Assembly: GCA_023428295.1 (NCBI GenBank)
Contig: JAEYYV010000352.1
Location: 1 to 30,881 of the forward strand
Direction: 5' to 3'
Origin: Pseudomonadota bacterium
GTDB taxonomy: Bacteria > Myxococcota_A > Polyangia > Haliangiales > Haliangiaceae
Length of the DNA: 30,881 nucleotides
Made by a program: the position numbers and the translations under genes. The notes beneath the pieces are model-generated. The model searched no databases, had not been told where the DNA came from, and saw only the letters and a program-made list of their open reading frames with translations. Positions 15,487 to 24,205 of the stretch are shown here, in pieces. Position 1 is the stretch's first letter. Each line of letters opens with the position of its first letter.

Positions 15487-16146
15487 TCAGCCCGCGGCAA
15501 GCGCACGCGCGGCGTTGAGCGCGCGCGGAATTCCAAACGGCGACGCGCGGAGCTGCAAGATCAAGAAGTCACCCTCGGTCGAGAGACCCGACACGTTCAC
15601 GACGGGCGTCAGCGTGCCGAGGATGCCGCGGACGCGATCGTTCTCGGCGAACTTCTTGTCCTGCATCAAGTCGATCACGATGATGTCGTCGCGCGCGTCG
15701 ACGAGCACCGGCGGACGCTTGGGCATGAACTTGGCGAGGTTGCCCGGCTTGCTGAGATCCAGCGCGCCGCTCTTGATGAGCCCCGCGACCGGCGTGAACG
15801 ACTCGCCGAGCACCTTCATCGTCACGTCGGAGAGACGCAGCGTGACCTTGAACTCGGTGTCGCTGACCTCGAGCTTGTCGACGCGAATCGACGCGCCCGC
15901 ACGCACCGTGGTGCCCATCAAGTCGATCGTGGCGCCGATGCCGATGGCTGGCGGACGCGGCGAGATCGTCACGTCCTGCGGCGCCTTCTTGGACGGCGGC
16001 GTGTTCGAGATGAACCAGCGAAGCGCATCGAGCGGCACCGCGATGCGCATGCCGAGCGCGTGGCGCGCCATGCTCAGCATCGTCGTGGGGTTCTTGACCA
16101 TGAAGCGGCCTGCGGAACGGAGCGCGGCGCGTAGCGGGAGTGCCAT
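15487..16146 (-). CDS. Uncharacterised cytoplasmic or membrane-peripheral protein
   Basis: A 219-residue protein with no signal peptide and no recognised family. The N-terminus (MALPLRAALRSAGRFMVKNPTTM) is basic and amphipathic, and the core (about 65-150) is an alternating beta pattern (IDLMGTTVRAGASIRVDKLEV, FKVTLRLSDVTMKVLGES). That pattern recalls lipid-binding beta sheets of the LmeA/AsmA sort, but the resemblance is weak. RDDIIVIDLMQ near residue 160 is followed by a hydrophobic segment. The ATG at 16146 lies close behind a TATACG element, so the message may have a very short leader. The gene is separated by three bases from the lipoprotein gene at 14587-15483, which suggests a joint function at the membrane. 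Confidence 0.7.
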   Translation of the reverse strand: MALPLRAALRSAGRFMVKNPTTMLSMARHALGMRIAVPLDALRWFISNTPPSKKAPQDVTISPRPPAIGIGATIDLMGTTVRAGASIRVDKLEVSDTEFKVTLRLSDVTMKVLGESFTPVAGLIKSGALDLSKPGNLAKFMPKRPPVLVDARDDIIVIDLMQDKKFAENDRVRGILGTLTPVVNVSGLSTEGDFLILQLRASPFGIPRALNAARALAAG

Positions 16147-16214
16147 TTCTCGATCGTATAGCGCGGCACCGTTCGGGCGTCCTCGCCAACGCCCGCAAAT
16201 CGCTCCCCGACCGG

Positions 16215-18596
16215 TTAGAGAATGACGACGCGCAGCGGCTTGTCGAGCACCACCCCGACGACCGGCGAGCCGTTGACGACCGTCGAGAACACCATCTCAC
16301 CGCGCGTCCGCGTGAAGCGCTGCGTCGGGCGCGCGGTGCGAGGATCGATCACCACGAGCTGCGCTTCGGGCGCGTCCGCAACGAGGACGATCGGGCTGCC
16401 CGCCGGACCGCGTGGCGCCAGCGTGCTCGTACCGAGAGCGTACTCGCCCCGCACGCGAACACCGCCCGACGGCTCGAAGATCGTGAGCTGTTGCCCCGCA
16501 CCGACGATCGGCGGCAGCGGGATGGGCTTCCACAGCCGGGGCAGCGCGGGATCGTCGGGGACGAGCAGCTTGTGTCCCACACCATGGATCGCGGGCGCGA
16601 TGCTCGGAGGTGGCGCGGCCTCGCGCTCGCCGTACAGCGGACCACCCGGCGTCAGACCGGCCAGCAGATCCACGCCCGCGTACCACGCGAGGCCAATGCC
16701 CGGCATGCCGATCACCGCGCCGTCGCGCGCGAGGATGCGATAGGCGTCGCCATCCTCGAGCTGCACGAGCACGCCATCACCGGCGGCGGTCACCGCGGTG
16801 GGAACGCCATCGATCGCGAGCGTCCAGATCGGCGCCATGTCGAGGGCAGACGAGCGCGCGACGAGAAGGCCGTGCTGCGCCGCGATCACGAGCTCGCCCC
16901 ACTCCGGCGTGTCGACGATCGCGAGCGGCAACGTGCCATCGCGCGCCGGTAGCGTGAGGCGCGTGTGCCCGTTCGCGTCGAGCACGAACGCTCGATCGCC
17001 GGCCCCGACGGCGAGGAGCGAGCGCGACGCGACGAGCGCGTCCACGCCATCGCCTTCCCACTCCCATCGCGTCTCGCCGGTGCGCGATGTCGCGCGAACG
17101 AGCGCGGTGCCCGGACGCGTTCCTTGCGTTCCACACGCGACGAGATCGGCGGTGACCGCGAGCGCTTTGACAACGCCGGGACCGCACGCATCGGCGCGTT
17201 GCCACAGCCACTGCTTGGTCGCGAGATCGACGGCGGCGATCGCTTGCGGTGTGTCGTCGCCGATCGGCGCCTCGGCGGCGACGACGTACACGATGTTACC
17301 CGCGGCAGGATCGATCGCGAGCGGGCCCACGCTCGCTGTGCCCGTGTCGGCCTTGCTGATCGCGGCGTCGAGCGGGACCGCCTGTGCAGCGCTGACGTCG
17401 CGAAGCTCCGTCGGAACCGCGAGTCCCTTCGACGGTGGCGACAGGCGCAACGTACGCGGATAGCGCGTGGGGATCGCGTAGCGCTCGATCGTGTTCGCGC
17501 GCGAGCCCGCGTAGCTCGCGGCGGTGATCGTCGAGTCACCGAGCACCGCGCTCTGTGCACCGAGCGCGACATACGCGGCGACACCCGCGCGATCGAGCAC
17601 CACCATCGTCGACGGTGTCGCGCGCACGAGCCGGCGGTCGCCGCGCCTCGACACGAGATCGCCGAGCGGTGCAGCGACGAGCGCGCGATTCTCGAGCAGA
17701 TCGCGCGACCAGCTCGCGACGCCACTCGCGGTCGCGACCTCGATGCGATCGTGCGCCGGCCACCAGCCGCGGATCTCGCTGACCTGGCCGCGCAGATCTC
17801 CCGTCTCGCGCGCGTACGACAGCAGCGAGCCATTTGCTCTCACGACGACGTGGTCGCCGTCGCAGGCGTCGATCGCCTCGAACGAACCGAGCGGCGTGCG
17901 CCACGTGACGGCCGGCTTGCCCTTCACGTCGGCGACGCGTTGGAGCAAGTGATCCGGCGCCGCGACGAACAGCTCGCGCCCGGCATCGCCGCAGCTCGCG
18001 ACGACCGTCTCCGCGGTGACGTTCGCGGGCATGCGCACGCGCGACATCTCGTCGCCTGTCGTCGCGTCGAGGATGATCGCGTGTCCCTCGGCCGAGACGA
18101 CGACGCGATCGGCGGTCATCGCCACGTACGTCTGATCCGCTCGCCACGCGGACGTTCCGTCGAGCGCCACGCCGCGCACGCCCGTCCCGTCGGAGCACAC
18201 GATCGCCGTTTCGGTCACGCCGACGATGGGCCCCGCGCACAGGCCCGTCTGGCGCCACACGACGCGGCCCGTGTCGACCTCGATCAGCTCGACCGCCGCC
18301 TGGGCGCCCTCGTAGCCATACGCCACCGCGCGCGCGGGCTTTCCGTCATCGGGCACGTCCCACAGCGTCGGTAGTCGCAGCGGCACCTTCTGCGCGCCGG
18401 CAATGCCCAGCGAGACGAGCGGCTGCGGCCGTTGCGCGCGACCGAAGCGCGCCTGCGGTACGCCGATCGGCCATCCCGAGGGTGCGGGCGCATACGCCCA
18501 CTGCACCGATGGTGGCTCGGCAGGAGGAGCAGGCGCATCGCACGCGGCGAAGAGCGCCAGCACCAAGAGTCGACGAGCCACACCCGTGCTTACCAC
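16215..18596 (-). CDS. PQQ-like beta-propeller lipoprotein
   Basis: A 793-residue lipoprotein with signal ending LALFAAC (lipidated Cys 19). The body consists of repeated blades of the PQQ/pyrrolo-quinoline-quinone-like type, each about 40-50 residues and showing the pattern D..tG...W: ELIEVDTGRVVWRQTG, AIILDATTGDEMSRV, LLSYARETGDLRG, AAVDLATKQWLWQRAD, LVRATSRTGETRWEW, FVLDANGHTRLTL. At least two propellers fit this length. Such proteins often act as scaffolds (as BamB does) rather than quinone enzymes; no PQQ-binding residues are evident. Two starts are possible, GTG 18596 and GTG 18581, differing by five residues; I give the longer. The gene follows the thiolase by 24 bases, but a functional link to it is not obvious. 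Confidence 0.75.
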   Translation of the reverse strand: MVSTGVARRLLVLALFAACDAPAPPAEPPSVQWAYAPAPSGWPIGVPQARFGRAQRPQPLVSLGIAGAQKVPLRLPTLWDVPDDGKPARAVAYGYEGAQAAVELIEVDTGRVVWRQTGLCAGPIVGVTETAIVCSDGTGVRGVALDGTSAWRADQTYVAMTADRVVVSAEGHAIILDATTGDEMSRVRMPANVTAETVVASCGDAGRELFVAAPDHLLQRVADVKGKPAVTWRTPLGSFEAIDACDGDHVVVRANGSLLSYARETGDLRGQVSEIRGWWPAHDRIEVATASGVASWSRDLLENRALVAAPLGDLVSRRGDRRLVRATPSTMVVLDRAGVAAYVALGAQSAVLGDSTITAASYAGSRANTIERYAIPTRYPRTLRLSPPSKGLAVPTELRDVSAAQAVPLDAAISKADTGTASVGPLAIDPAAGNIVYVVAAEAPIGDDTPQAIAAVDLATKQWLWQRADACGPGVVKALAVTADLVACGTQGTRPGTALVRATSRTGETRWEWEGDGVDALVASRSLLAVGAGDRAFVLDANGHTRLTLPARDGTLPLAIVDTPEWGELVIAAQHGLLVARSSALDMAPIWTLAIDGVPTAVTAAGDGVLVQLEDGDAYRILARDGAVIGMPGIGLAWYAGVDLLAGLTPGGPLYGEREAAPPPSIAPAIHGVGHKLLVPDDPALPRLWKPIPLPPIVGAGQQLTIFEPSGGVRVRGEYALGTSTLAPRGPAGSPIVLVADAPEAQLVVIDPRTARPTQRFTRTRGEMVFSTVVNGSPVVGVVLDKPLRVVIL

Positions 18597-18600
18597 GGGT
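18582..18600 (-). promoter_or_regulatory. Hairpin over the start of the PQQ-propeller gene
   Basis: ACCCGTG (18582-18588) and CACGGGT (18594-18600) form a perfect 7-bp stem with a five-base loop. The GTG start at 18596 lies in the stem, and the alternative GTG at 18581 begins just after it. In the mRNA this could limit translation of the propeller gene when it is read through from the thiolase, or be a weak terminator between the two genes. Chance cannot be excluded. Confidence 0.3.
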
Positions 18601-18620
18601 GCGGATCACCGCATCGACGA

Positions 18621-19853
18621 CTACACGCGCTCGATGATCGTCGCGATGCCCATGCCGCCACCGATGCACAGCGTGATCAGCGCGGTGGACTTGTTCGCGC
18701 GCTCGAGCTCGTCCATGGCGGTGCCGAGGAGGATGGCGCCCGTCGCGCCGAGCGGGTGACCGAGAGCGATCGCGCCGCCGTTGACGTTCACGCGGTCCAT
18801 GTCGATACCGAGGGCGCGCGCCGTCTGCATCGGCACCGTCGCGAACGCCTCGTTGATCTCCCACAGGTCGATGTCCTTCACCGACATGCCGGCGCGGTCG
18901 AGCGCCTTCTTGGACGCCGGAGCCGGCGCCGTCAGCATGATGACCGGCTCCGCGCCGACCGTGGCCATCGCGCGGATCTTCGCGCGCGGCTTGAGGCCCG
19001 CCTTCTTGCCCCACTCGGCCGAGCCCATGAGGACGACCGCGGCGCCGTCGACGCTGCCCGACGAGTTACCGCCCGTGTGCACGTGATCGATCGCCTTGGT
19101 GTCGCTGTACTTCGCGAGCGCGAGCTGATCGAGCGTCTCCCCGTTGGGGCCCATCGCCATCGCGCCCATGTCGGCGAACGCAGCCTTGAGGCCCGCGAGT
19201 CCCTCGAGCGTGGTGTCCGCACGCGGGTGCTCGTCGCGATCGAGGGCGATCGAGCCGTCGTCGTTCTTCACCGCGAACAGGCCATTCGCGAAGCGCTTCT
19301 CCTCGATGGCGCGCGCCGCCTTCTGCTGGCTCGCGAGCGCGAACTTGTCGACGTCCGTGCGCGAGAAGCCCTCGCGCGTCGCGATGAGGTCCGCCGAGAT
19401 GCCCTGCGGCACGAGGTACATGCGCTTGCGCAGCTTCTCGTTGAGGCCGTCGAGCATCGCGCCGTCCGAGCCCATCGGGACGCGCGACATCGACTCGACG
19501 CCGCCGCCGATACCGCTGTCGGAGAAACCCGCGCCGATCTTCGCCGCGATCGAGTTCACCGCCTCGAGGCCCGAGCCGCAGAAGCGGTTGATCGTGAAGC
19601 CGGTGACCTCCTCGGGCCACTGCGCCGCGATCAGCGCGACGCGCGCGATGCACGCGCCCTGCTCCTTCACCTGCGTGACGCAACCCACGGCGAGGTCGTC
19701 GACGAGCGACTTGTCGAGCTTCTTGCGCTCGGCCATGTGATTCAATGTCTGCGCGAGCAGCTCTTGCGGGTGATGGTTCGCGAGCCCGCCTTTGCCGGCC
19801 TTGCCGCGACCGCGCGGAGTACGAAGAGCGTCGTAAATGAAGACTTCAGCCAT
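18621..19853 (-). CDS. Acetyl-CoA acyltransferase (thiolase)
   Basis: A 410-residue thiolase that cleaves 3-ketoacyl-CoA with CoA, or runs in reverse to join two acyl-CoA units, in the cytoplasm. All catalytic residues are present: nucleophile C92 (NRFCGSG), N334 in NEAF, H366 in GGAIALGHPLGATGA, and C396 in CIGGGMG. Length and motif order match the FadA/AtoB family. FadA-type (degradative) and AtoB-type (biosynthetic) members cannot be separated by these motifs alone. The ATG at 19853 has GAGGT five bases upstream. With the acyl-CoA dehydrogenase at 21706-22830 it suggests fatty-acid or branched-chain acyl-CoA breakdown, although the two genes are not in one operon. Confidence 0.95.
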   Translation of the reverse strand: MAEVFIYDALRTPRGRGKAGKGGLANHHPQELLAQTLNHMAERKKLDKSLVDDLAVGCVTQVKEQGACIARVALIAAQWPEEVTGFTINRFCGSGLEAVNSIAAKIGAGFSDSGIGGGVESMSRVPMGSDGAMLDGLNEKLRKRMYLVPQGISADLIATREGFSRTDVDKFALASQQKAARAIEEKRFANGLFAVKNDDGSIALDRDEHPRADTTLEGLAGLKAAFADMGAMAMGPNGETLDQLALAKYSDTKAIDHVHTGGNSSGSVDGAAVVLMGSAEWGKKAGLKPRAKIRAMATVGAEPVIMLTAPAPASKKALDRAGMSVKDIDLWEINEAFATVPMQTARALGIDMDRVNVNGGAIALGHPLGATGAILLGTAMDELERANKSTALITLCIGGGMGIATIIERV

Positions 19854-19925
19854 GGGACACCTCGGGGTTAGATGGGCGCAGGTTGGATCAACTTCCCGTC
19901 GGCGTCTAGGGCTGGATTCCTATCG

Positions 19926-20561
19926 CTAGTGCGCGCACGAGAGATCGGTCGCGTGCCGCTCGAGCGACGCGAGCGACTGCGTACACGCACCTGCGAGCTT
20001 GGCTTTGTCCTGCAGCGACACCTTGTGCATCGGCAGGTTCCACGCCTCGATCGTCTCGGTGCCGAGCTGGATCCGCGCGTCGGCGCCGAGGCTCTCGCAG
20101 TCCATCATCTTCGCGACGGCAGCGACGAAGCGATCGCAGCTCGCGATGCCCACTTGCAGCGCACCGAGCTTGGCCACAACCTCGGCGAGCTCGGCCGTCT
20201 GGTCCGGCTGCGCGCCCTTGATCTCGCCGAGCAGCGACGCGCGCTGCTCGATCGGCAAGCGACCGACGCAGACCGCGAGATCCGACTCCGCCTCGTCCGA
20301 CGCGAGGGCCGCGAAGCAATTGATCGCGTGTTGCGACCACTCGTCCTGCTGGCAGCGGGCGCGCATCGCCGGGATGATCTCCTCCTCGGGTGCGCGCAGA
20401 TCCTTGCTGATGCGATCGATGCCGAACGCCGCATCGGTGCACGACGTGGCCATCTCGACGAGCGGCGTGGAGATCGGGACCGCCGGTGCTGGCGTCTGCG
20501 GCGCTGGCGTCGCAGCCGACGGGCCACAGCCCGCGAGCACGAGGAGAATCAAGCGCTGCAC
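19926..20561 (-). CDS. Two-module Cys-patterned lipoprotein
   Basis: A 211-residue lipoprotein (GTG start; MQRLILLVLAGC, lipidated Cys 12) of no named family. After a Pro/Ala linker it has two Cys modules. Module 1 (about 41-115; C41, C70, C82, C98) contains C-x3-E-W-x7-C-F-x3-A-S-D-x8-C-x3-LP. Module 2 (about 138-210; C142, C155, C193, C209) contains CD-x12-C. Module 1 matches the lipoprotein at 22831-23307 and module 2 matches the C-terminal part of the lipoprotein at 23401-24000, with Cys spacings of 12 and 13 conserved respectively. It therefore looks like a fusion of those two domains. It lies 35 bases downstream of the lipid kinase and is probably cotranscribed with it. Its place is periplasmic or outer membrane; its function is unknown. 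Confidence 0.8.
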   Translation of the reverse strand: MQRLILLVLAGCGPSAATPAPQTPAPAVPISTPLVEMATSCTDAAFGIDRISKDLRAPEEEIIPAMRARCQQDEWSQHAINCFAALASDEAESDLAVCVGRLPIEQRASLLGEIKGAQPDQTAELAEVVAKLGALQVGIASCDRFVAAVAKMMDCESLGADARIQLGTETIEAWNLPMHKVSLQDKAKLAGACTQSLASLERHATDLSCAH

Positions 20562-20596
20562 GCTCGGACTATGACACGCCTTTGGGGTGCGAGTTG

Positions 20597-21676
20597 CTAC
20601 GCCTGTTGCCAGCGCCCGCTCGTGTCGACGTTCGCCGGATCGATGTGCTCGCGTGGCACGATCAGGCGGAGCGCGCGCGGCAACACCTCGATCCGATAGC
20701 GATCACCGGTGGGCAGCTCCTCGCCATCGCACTGCGCCGACGGCAGCGGACGCGCGCGTACGTCGAGCTCGAAGCGCGCGCCAGTGACCGGCTTGTCGTA
20801 CGAGAAGCCGAGCTTCGAGAGCTCCTCGGCCCCCACCGGGCTGCGGCGGAGCGAGCTGATCATCTTCGCGCCGAAATCGCGGCGGCCGGTCACCGGCACC
20901 AGCTCGAACAACCCGTCGTCGGACTCGATGTTCGGATCGAACACCCACTCGCCGCCGAAGATCTGCGTGTTCTTGATGATCACGTCGAGCAGGCTGTCGA
21001 ACGAGTGCACCTTGCCGTCGATGATCACGTCGAGATCGAACTTCACGTCGACGATGTAGCTCTCGGCGAGGCGCTGCAGGATCGCGCCCGCGTAGACGAG
21101 CTGGTTCCGGTACAGCATGCCGAGGCCCGGGATGAGGCCGACGCGCTCGCGATCGCGATTGCGCGTCGCGAGCGACGCCGCGCCGAGCCCCACGCTGAAC
21201 GAGTCGAAGAACATGTCGCGGTGGATCTCTTTCTGATCCCGCTCGACGACGAGCTTGCCGACATCGCATCCGACGGTGAGGCCTGCGGCGATCACGCGCA
21301 CGTTGCGCTCGAGGGCGCCCGGGCCCGAGTCGAGGCCGAACGACTTGCCTTGGTCGTTCGCGGTGCCCGTGGGCAGCATGCCCATCGCGCAGCTCGCCGC
21401 GTGCTGGGACTCGAGGATGCCCTTAGCCACCTCCGCGAACGTGCCGTCGCCGCCCATGTAGATGACGGCGCGCACACCTTCCTTGTCGATAACTTCGGTC
21501 ACGCGATCGATCGTCCGGCCCTCCGGCTCGGTCGGCACGAAGCGATGCGCGATGTGCGCCTCGTCGAGAAGTGCGCGTGCGTGGCGGATCCAATCCGCCG
21601 CTTTGCCGCTCTGCGCGGTCGGATTGGCGAACAGAATGACGGGTTGCCCGGCTGCCCAGCGGTCGATGCCGTTCAC
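20597..21676 (-). CDS. Diacylglycerol kinase-like lipid kinase (YegS/DgkB type)
   Basis: A 359-residue lipid kinase of the DAGK catalytic family, which phosphorylates diacylglycerol, sphingoid bases or phosphatidylglycerol. VILFANPTAQSGKA (about 13-26) opens the nucleotide-binding domain, MGGDGTF (74-80) is the signature loop, and LPTGTANDQG (101-110) is the conserved GTxND segment. The C-terminal beta-sandwich contains ERDQKEIHRDMFFDSFSVGLGAA and LDVIIKNTQIFGGEWVFDP, ending with CDGEELP, where DGE is the family motif. It has no signal peptide and would act on the inner membrane from the cytoplasm. The GTG at 21676 is 29 bases from the divergent acyl-CoA dehydrogenase start, so the two share a very small promoter region. 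Confidence 0.9.
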   Translation of the reverse strand: MNGIDRWAAGQPVILFANPTAQSGKAADWIRHARALLDEAHIAHRFVPTEPEGRTIDRVTEVIDKEGVRAVIYMGGDGTFAEVAKGILESQHAASCAMGMLPTGTANDQGKSFGLDSGPGALERNVRVIAAGLTVGCDVGKLVVERDQKEIHRDMFFDSFSVGLGAASLATRNRDRERVGLIPGLGMLYRNQLVYAGAILQRLAESYIVDVKFDLDVIIDGKVHSFDSLLDVIIKNTQIFGGEWVFDPNIESDDGLFELVPVTGRRDFGAKMISSLRRSPVGAEELSKLGFSYDKPVTGARFELDVRARPLPSAQCDGEELPTGDRYRIEVLPRALRLIVPREHIDPANVDTSGRWQQA

Positions 21677-21705
21677 GCACTGACTCTATCTGATAAGGTC
21701 CCCGC

Positions 21706-22830
<1,125 letters not shown>

Positions 22831-23307
22831 CTACTGCTTGGTGCCCGCGGGCACGTCCGCGCTACCTGCGCTGCCTTCGGCGGCTGGCTCTCCCCCACCG
22901 ACGCCACCGCCGCTGCCACCGCCCATGCCGCCGTGGCCGCTCATGTGCTCGCGCGCTTTCTCGCGCGGGCTACCGGCGGTCATCGCCTTCATGATGTCGA
23001 TCTGGAGCTTCTGCGCGAGCTCCTGCGGGAGCATCTGCCGGCACTTCTTGATGCTCGGTTGATCGCTCGCCGTCTTGAAGCACGCGATCACGTCATCGGG
23101 CCACTTGTTGTCGCGACAGTGCTGCGTCATCAGCGTGCGCAGCTTGTTCGCGATCTCGGTCATCTCGGGCGGCGCGTCCTTGCGAGCGCCGACCATCTTG
23201 TCGATCGCCGGGTTGATCGCAGCGGCGCACGGATCGCCGCCGCTCTCTTCGCTCTTCTTGCTACAGCCGACGAGCGCGAGCGCAGACACGAACAGGATCG
23301 CTTTCAT
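22831..23307 (-). CDS. Small Cys-patterned lipoprotein (module 1 family)
   Basis: A 158-residue lipoprotein (ATG 23307; MKAILFVSALALVGC, lipidated Cys 15). The longer frame to 23346 is discarded because this start gives the signal peptide. The body has four Cys (C27, C64, C76, C89). The stretch C-x4-W-x6-C-F-x2-ASD-x6-C-x3-LP matches module 1 of the lipoprotein at 19926-20561, including the 12-residue spacing of the middle Cys pair. The C-terminus (about 118-158) is Gly/Met/His-rich and disordered. It is probably held by two disulfides in the periplasm. Function unknown. It is transcribed from its own promoter, since a terminator-like hairpin (23336-23358) separates it from the next upstream gene. 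Confidence 0.8.
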   Translation of the reverse strand: MKAILFVSALALVGCSKKSEESGGDPCAAAINPAIDKMVGARKDAPPEMTEIANKLRTLMTQHCRDNKWPDDVIACFKTASDQPSIKKCRQMLPQELAQKLQIDIMKAMTAGSPREKAREHMSGHGGMGGGSGGGVGGGEPAAEGSAGSADVPAGTKQ

Positions 23308-23335
23308 GGCGCGAACCATACCGCCGAAATGCAGA

Positions 23336-23358
23336 AAGCCCGGCACGCGGCCGGGCTT
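23336..23358 (-). terminator. Rho-independent-like terminator of the 23401-24000 gene
   Basis: AAGCCCGGC (23336-23344) and GCCGGGCTT (23350-23358) form a perfect nine-pair GC-rich stem with a five-base loop. On the minus strand it is followed by a short TTCTG stretch, a modest T-run. It lies about 43 bases past the stop codon of the lipoprotein gene at 23401-24000 and before the start of the gene at 22831-23307. Confidence 0.65.
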
Positions 23359-23400
23359 CCTAATCTAGTGAAGTGGAAATGTCAGCGAGCTAGCGAGTGC

Positions 23401-24000
23401 TTACTTGCACGCCGCCGCGGCCTGCGCGACAGCGTCCGCGCCAGCCTTGCAACCCGTCGCCGCGGCAGCCTTGCCCTCGGCCGGGAGGTTCGCCCACGCG
23501 CCGGACGCCTGGTCGAACGCGTCCTTCATCGTCTTGCGCGTCGCTTCCGGGATCGCGTCGCACGCCGCGAGCTTGTCGATCGCAGCCTTGTACTCGTCGC
23601 ACTCCGGGATGCCCGTCGAGCCGCCAGCCGTGTCACCGGCCGGAGCCGGGTCACCGGCCGGAGCCGGGTCACCCGCCGGAGCCGGGTCCGCGCCAGCCGA
23701 CATCGCCTTGGTCATGCACTCGCCGTACTGCTGACCGACCTCGGTCATCTTCTTCATCGTGGCCTCGTCGGTCTTGGCTTCCTTCTGGTCGCCAGCCTTC
23801 GCCGCCATCTCGGTCGACCACTTGGTCATACCCTCTTGGACCTTGTCCGCGCACGCCTTGTCCTTGCACGCGCACATCTGATCCTTGAACTCCGTCATCT
23901 TCGCGACGGCTTCACCGGCGTCGCCGCCGCCCTTCTTCTTGCAGGCGCCAACGGCGAAGAGCGAAGCAGTAGCGAGGAATGCGATGGTCAGGTTCTTCAT
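23401..24000 (-). CDS. Cys-patterned lipoprotein with DPAPAG repeat linker (module 2 family)
   Basis: A 199-residue lipoprotein (ATG 24000; signal ending AVGAC, lipidated Cys 20), chosen over a longer open frame that starts at 24267 with no signal. The N-terminal domain (about 30-100) is helical and has CAC-x4-C (C43, C45, C50) and C95. A linker of three 6-residue DPAPAG units (about 105-122) joins it to the C-terminal domain (131-199; C134, C147, C184, C198). That domain, CDEYKAAIDKLAAC, matches module 2 of the lipoprotein at 19926-20561. The domain layout suggests two disulfide-held domains on a flexible arm. Its function is unknown. A perfect hairpin terminator follows, and the 205-bp upstream region is rich in short repeats. 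Confidence 0.82.
   Translation of the reverse strand: MKNLTIAFLATASLFAVGACKKKGGGDAGEAVAKMTEFKDQMCACKDKACADKVQEGMTKWSTEMAAKAGDQKEAKTDEATMKKMTEVGQQYGECMTKAMSAGADPAPAGDPAPAGDPAPAGDTAGGSTGIPECDEYKAAIDKLAACDAIPEATRKTMKDAFDQASGAWANLPAEGKAAAATGCKAGADAVAQAAAACK
23633..23686 (-). repeat. Three tandem 18-bp repeats encoding DPAPAG
   Basis: Three near-identical 18-bp units (23633-23650, 23651-23668, 23669-23686) encode the DPAPAG linker of the lipoprotein at 23401-24000. The units differ by at most one base, so copy number may vary between strains by slippage. It is coding, not a regulatory repeat. Confidence 0.85.
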
Positions 24001-24062
24001 GTGTTTCTCTGGGTCCTTCTCTCGTGTGAGGCATCTGTTGTAAGGCATCACGACAGAGGGAT

Positions 24063-24156
24063 CGAGAACGGCACTGAACTCTATTGTCCGTGTGTTCGTC
24101 GTCGATGTTCTCGCTGCTCGCGACAATCCACGACAATTGTTCTCGCGCGAGGACAA
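24063..24156. promoter_or_regulatory. Repeat-rich upstream region of the module 2 lipoprotein
   Basis: The 205-bp gap 24001-24205 holds no gene, but short repeats cluster in it. GTTCTCG occurs at 24107-24113 and 24139-24145, 32 bp apart, and inverted at 24063-24069. CGACAAT occurs twice at 24121 and 24131, one helical turn apart. TTGTTCTCGCGCGAGGACAA (24137-24156) is a 20-bp near-perfect palindrome with one mismatched pair. ACAATTGT (24133-24140) is a small perfect palindrome. This looks like an operator cluster for the leftward lipoprotein gene. The regulator is unknown. Confidence 0.4.
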
Positions 24157-24205
24157 ACGTTCGTTCGTGCGGATGAGCCTCCGCAGTGACGGAAACGAAT
24201 GAACC

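Noticed and set aside
23633..23686. Possible CRISPR or regulatory direct repeats
   Set aside because: The three 18-bp units are contiguous, in frame, and encode the DPAPAG linker of a lipoprotein.
24137..24156. LexA (SOS) box
   Set aside because: The GTTC and GGAC halves do not match the CGAAC-N4-GTTCG or GTTC-N7-GTTC forms, and the downstream gene is a lipoprotein without an SOS link.
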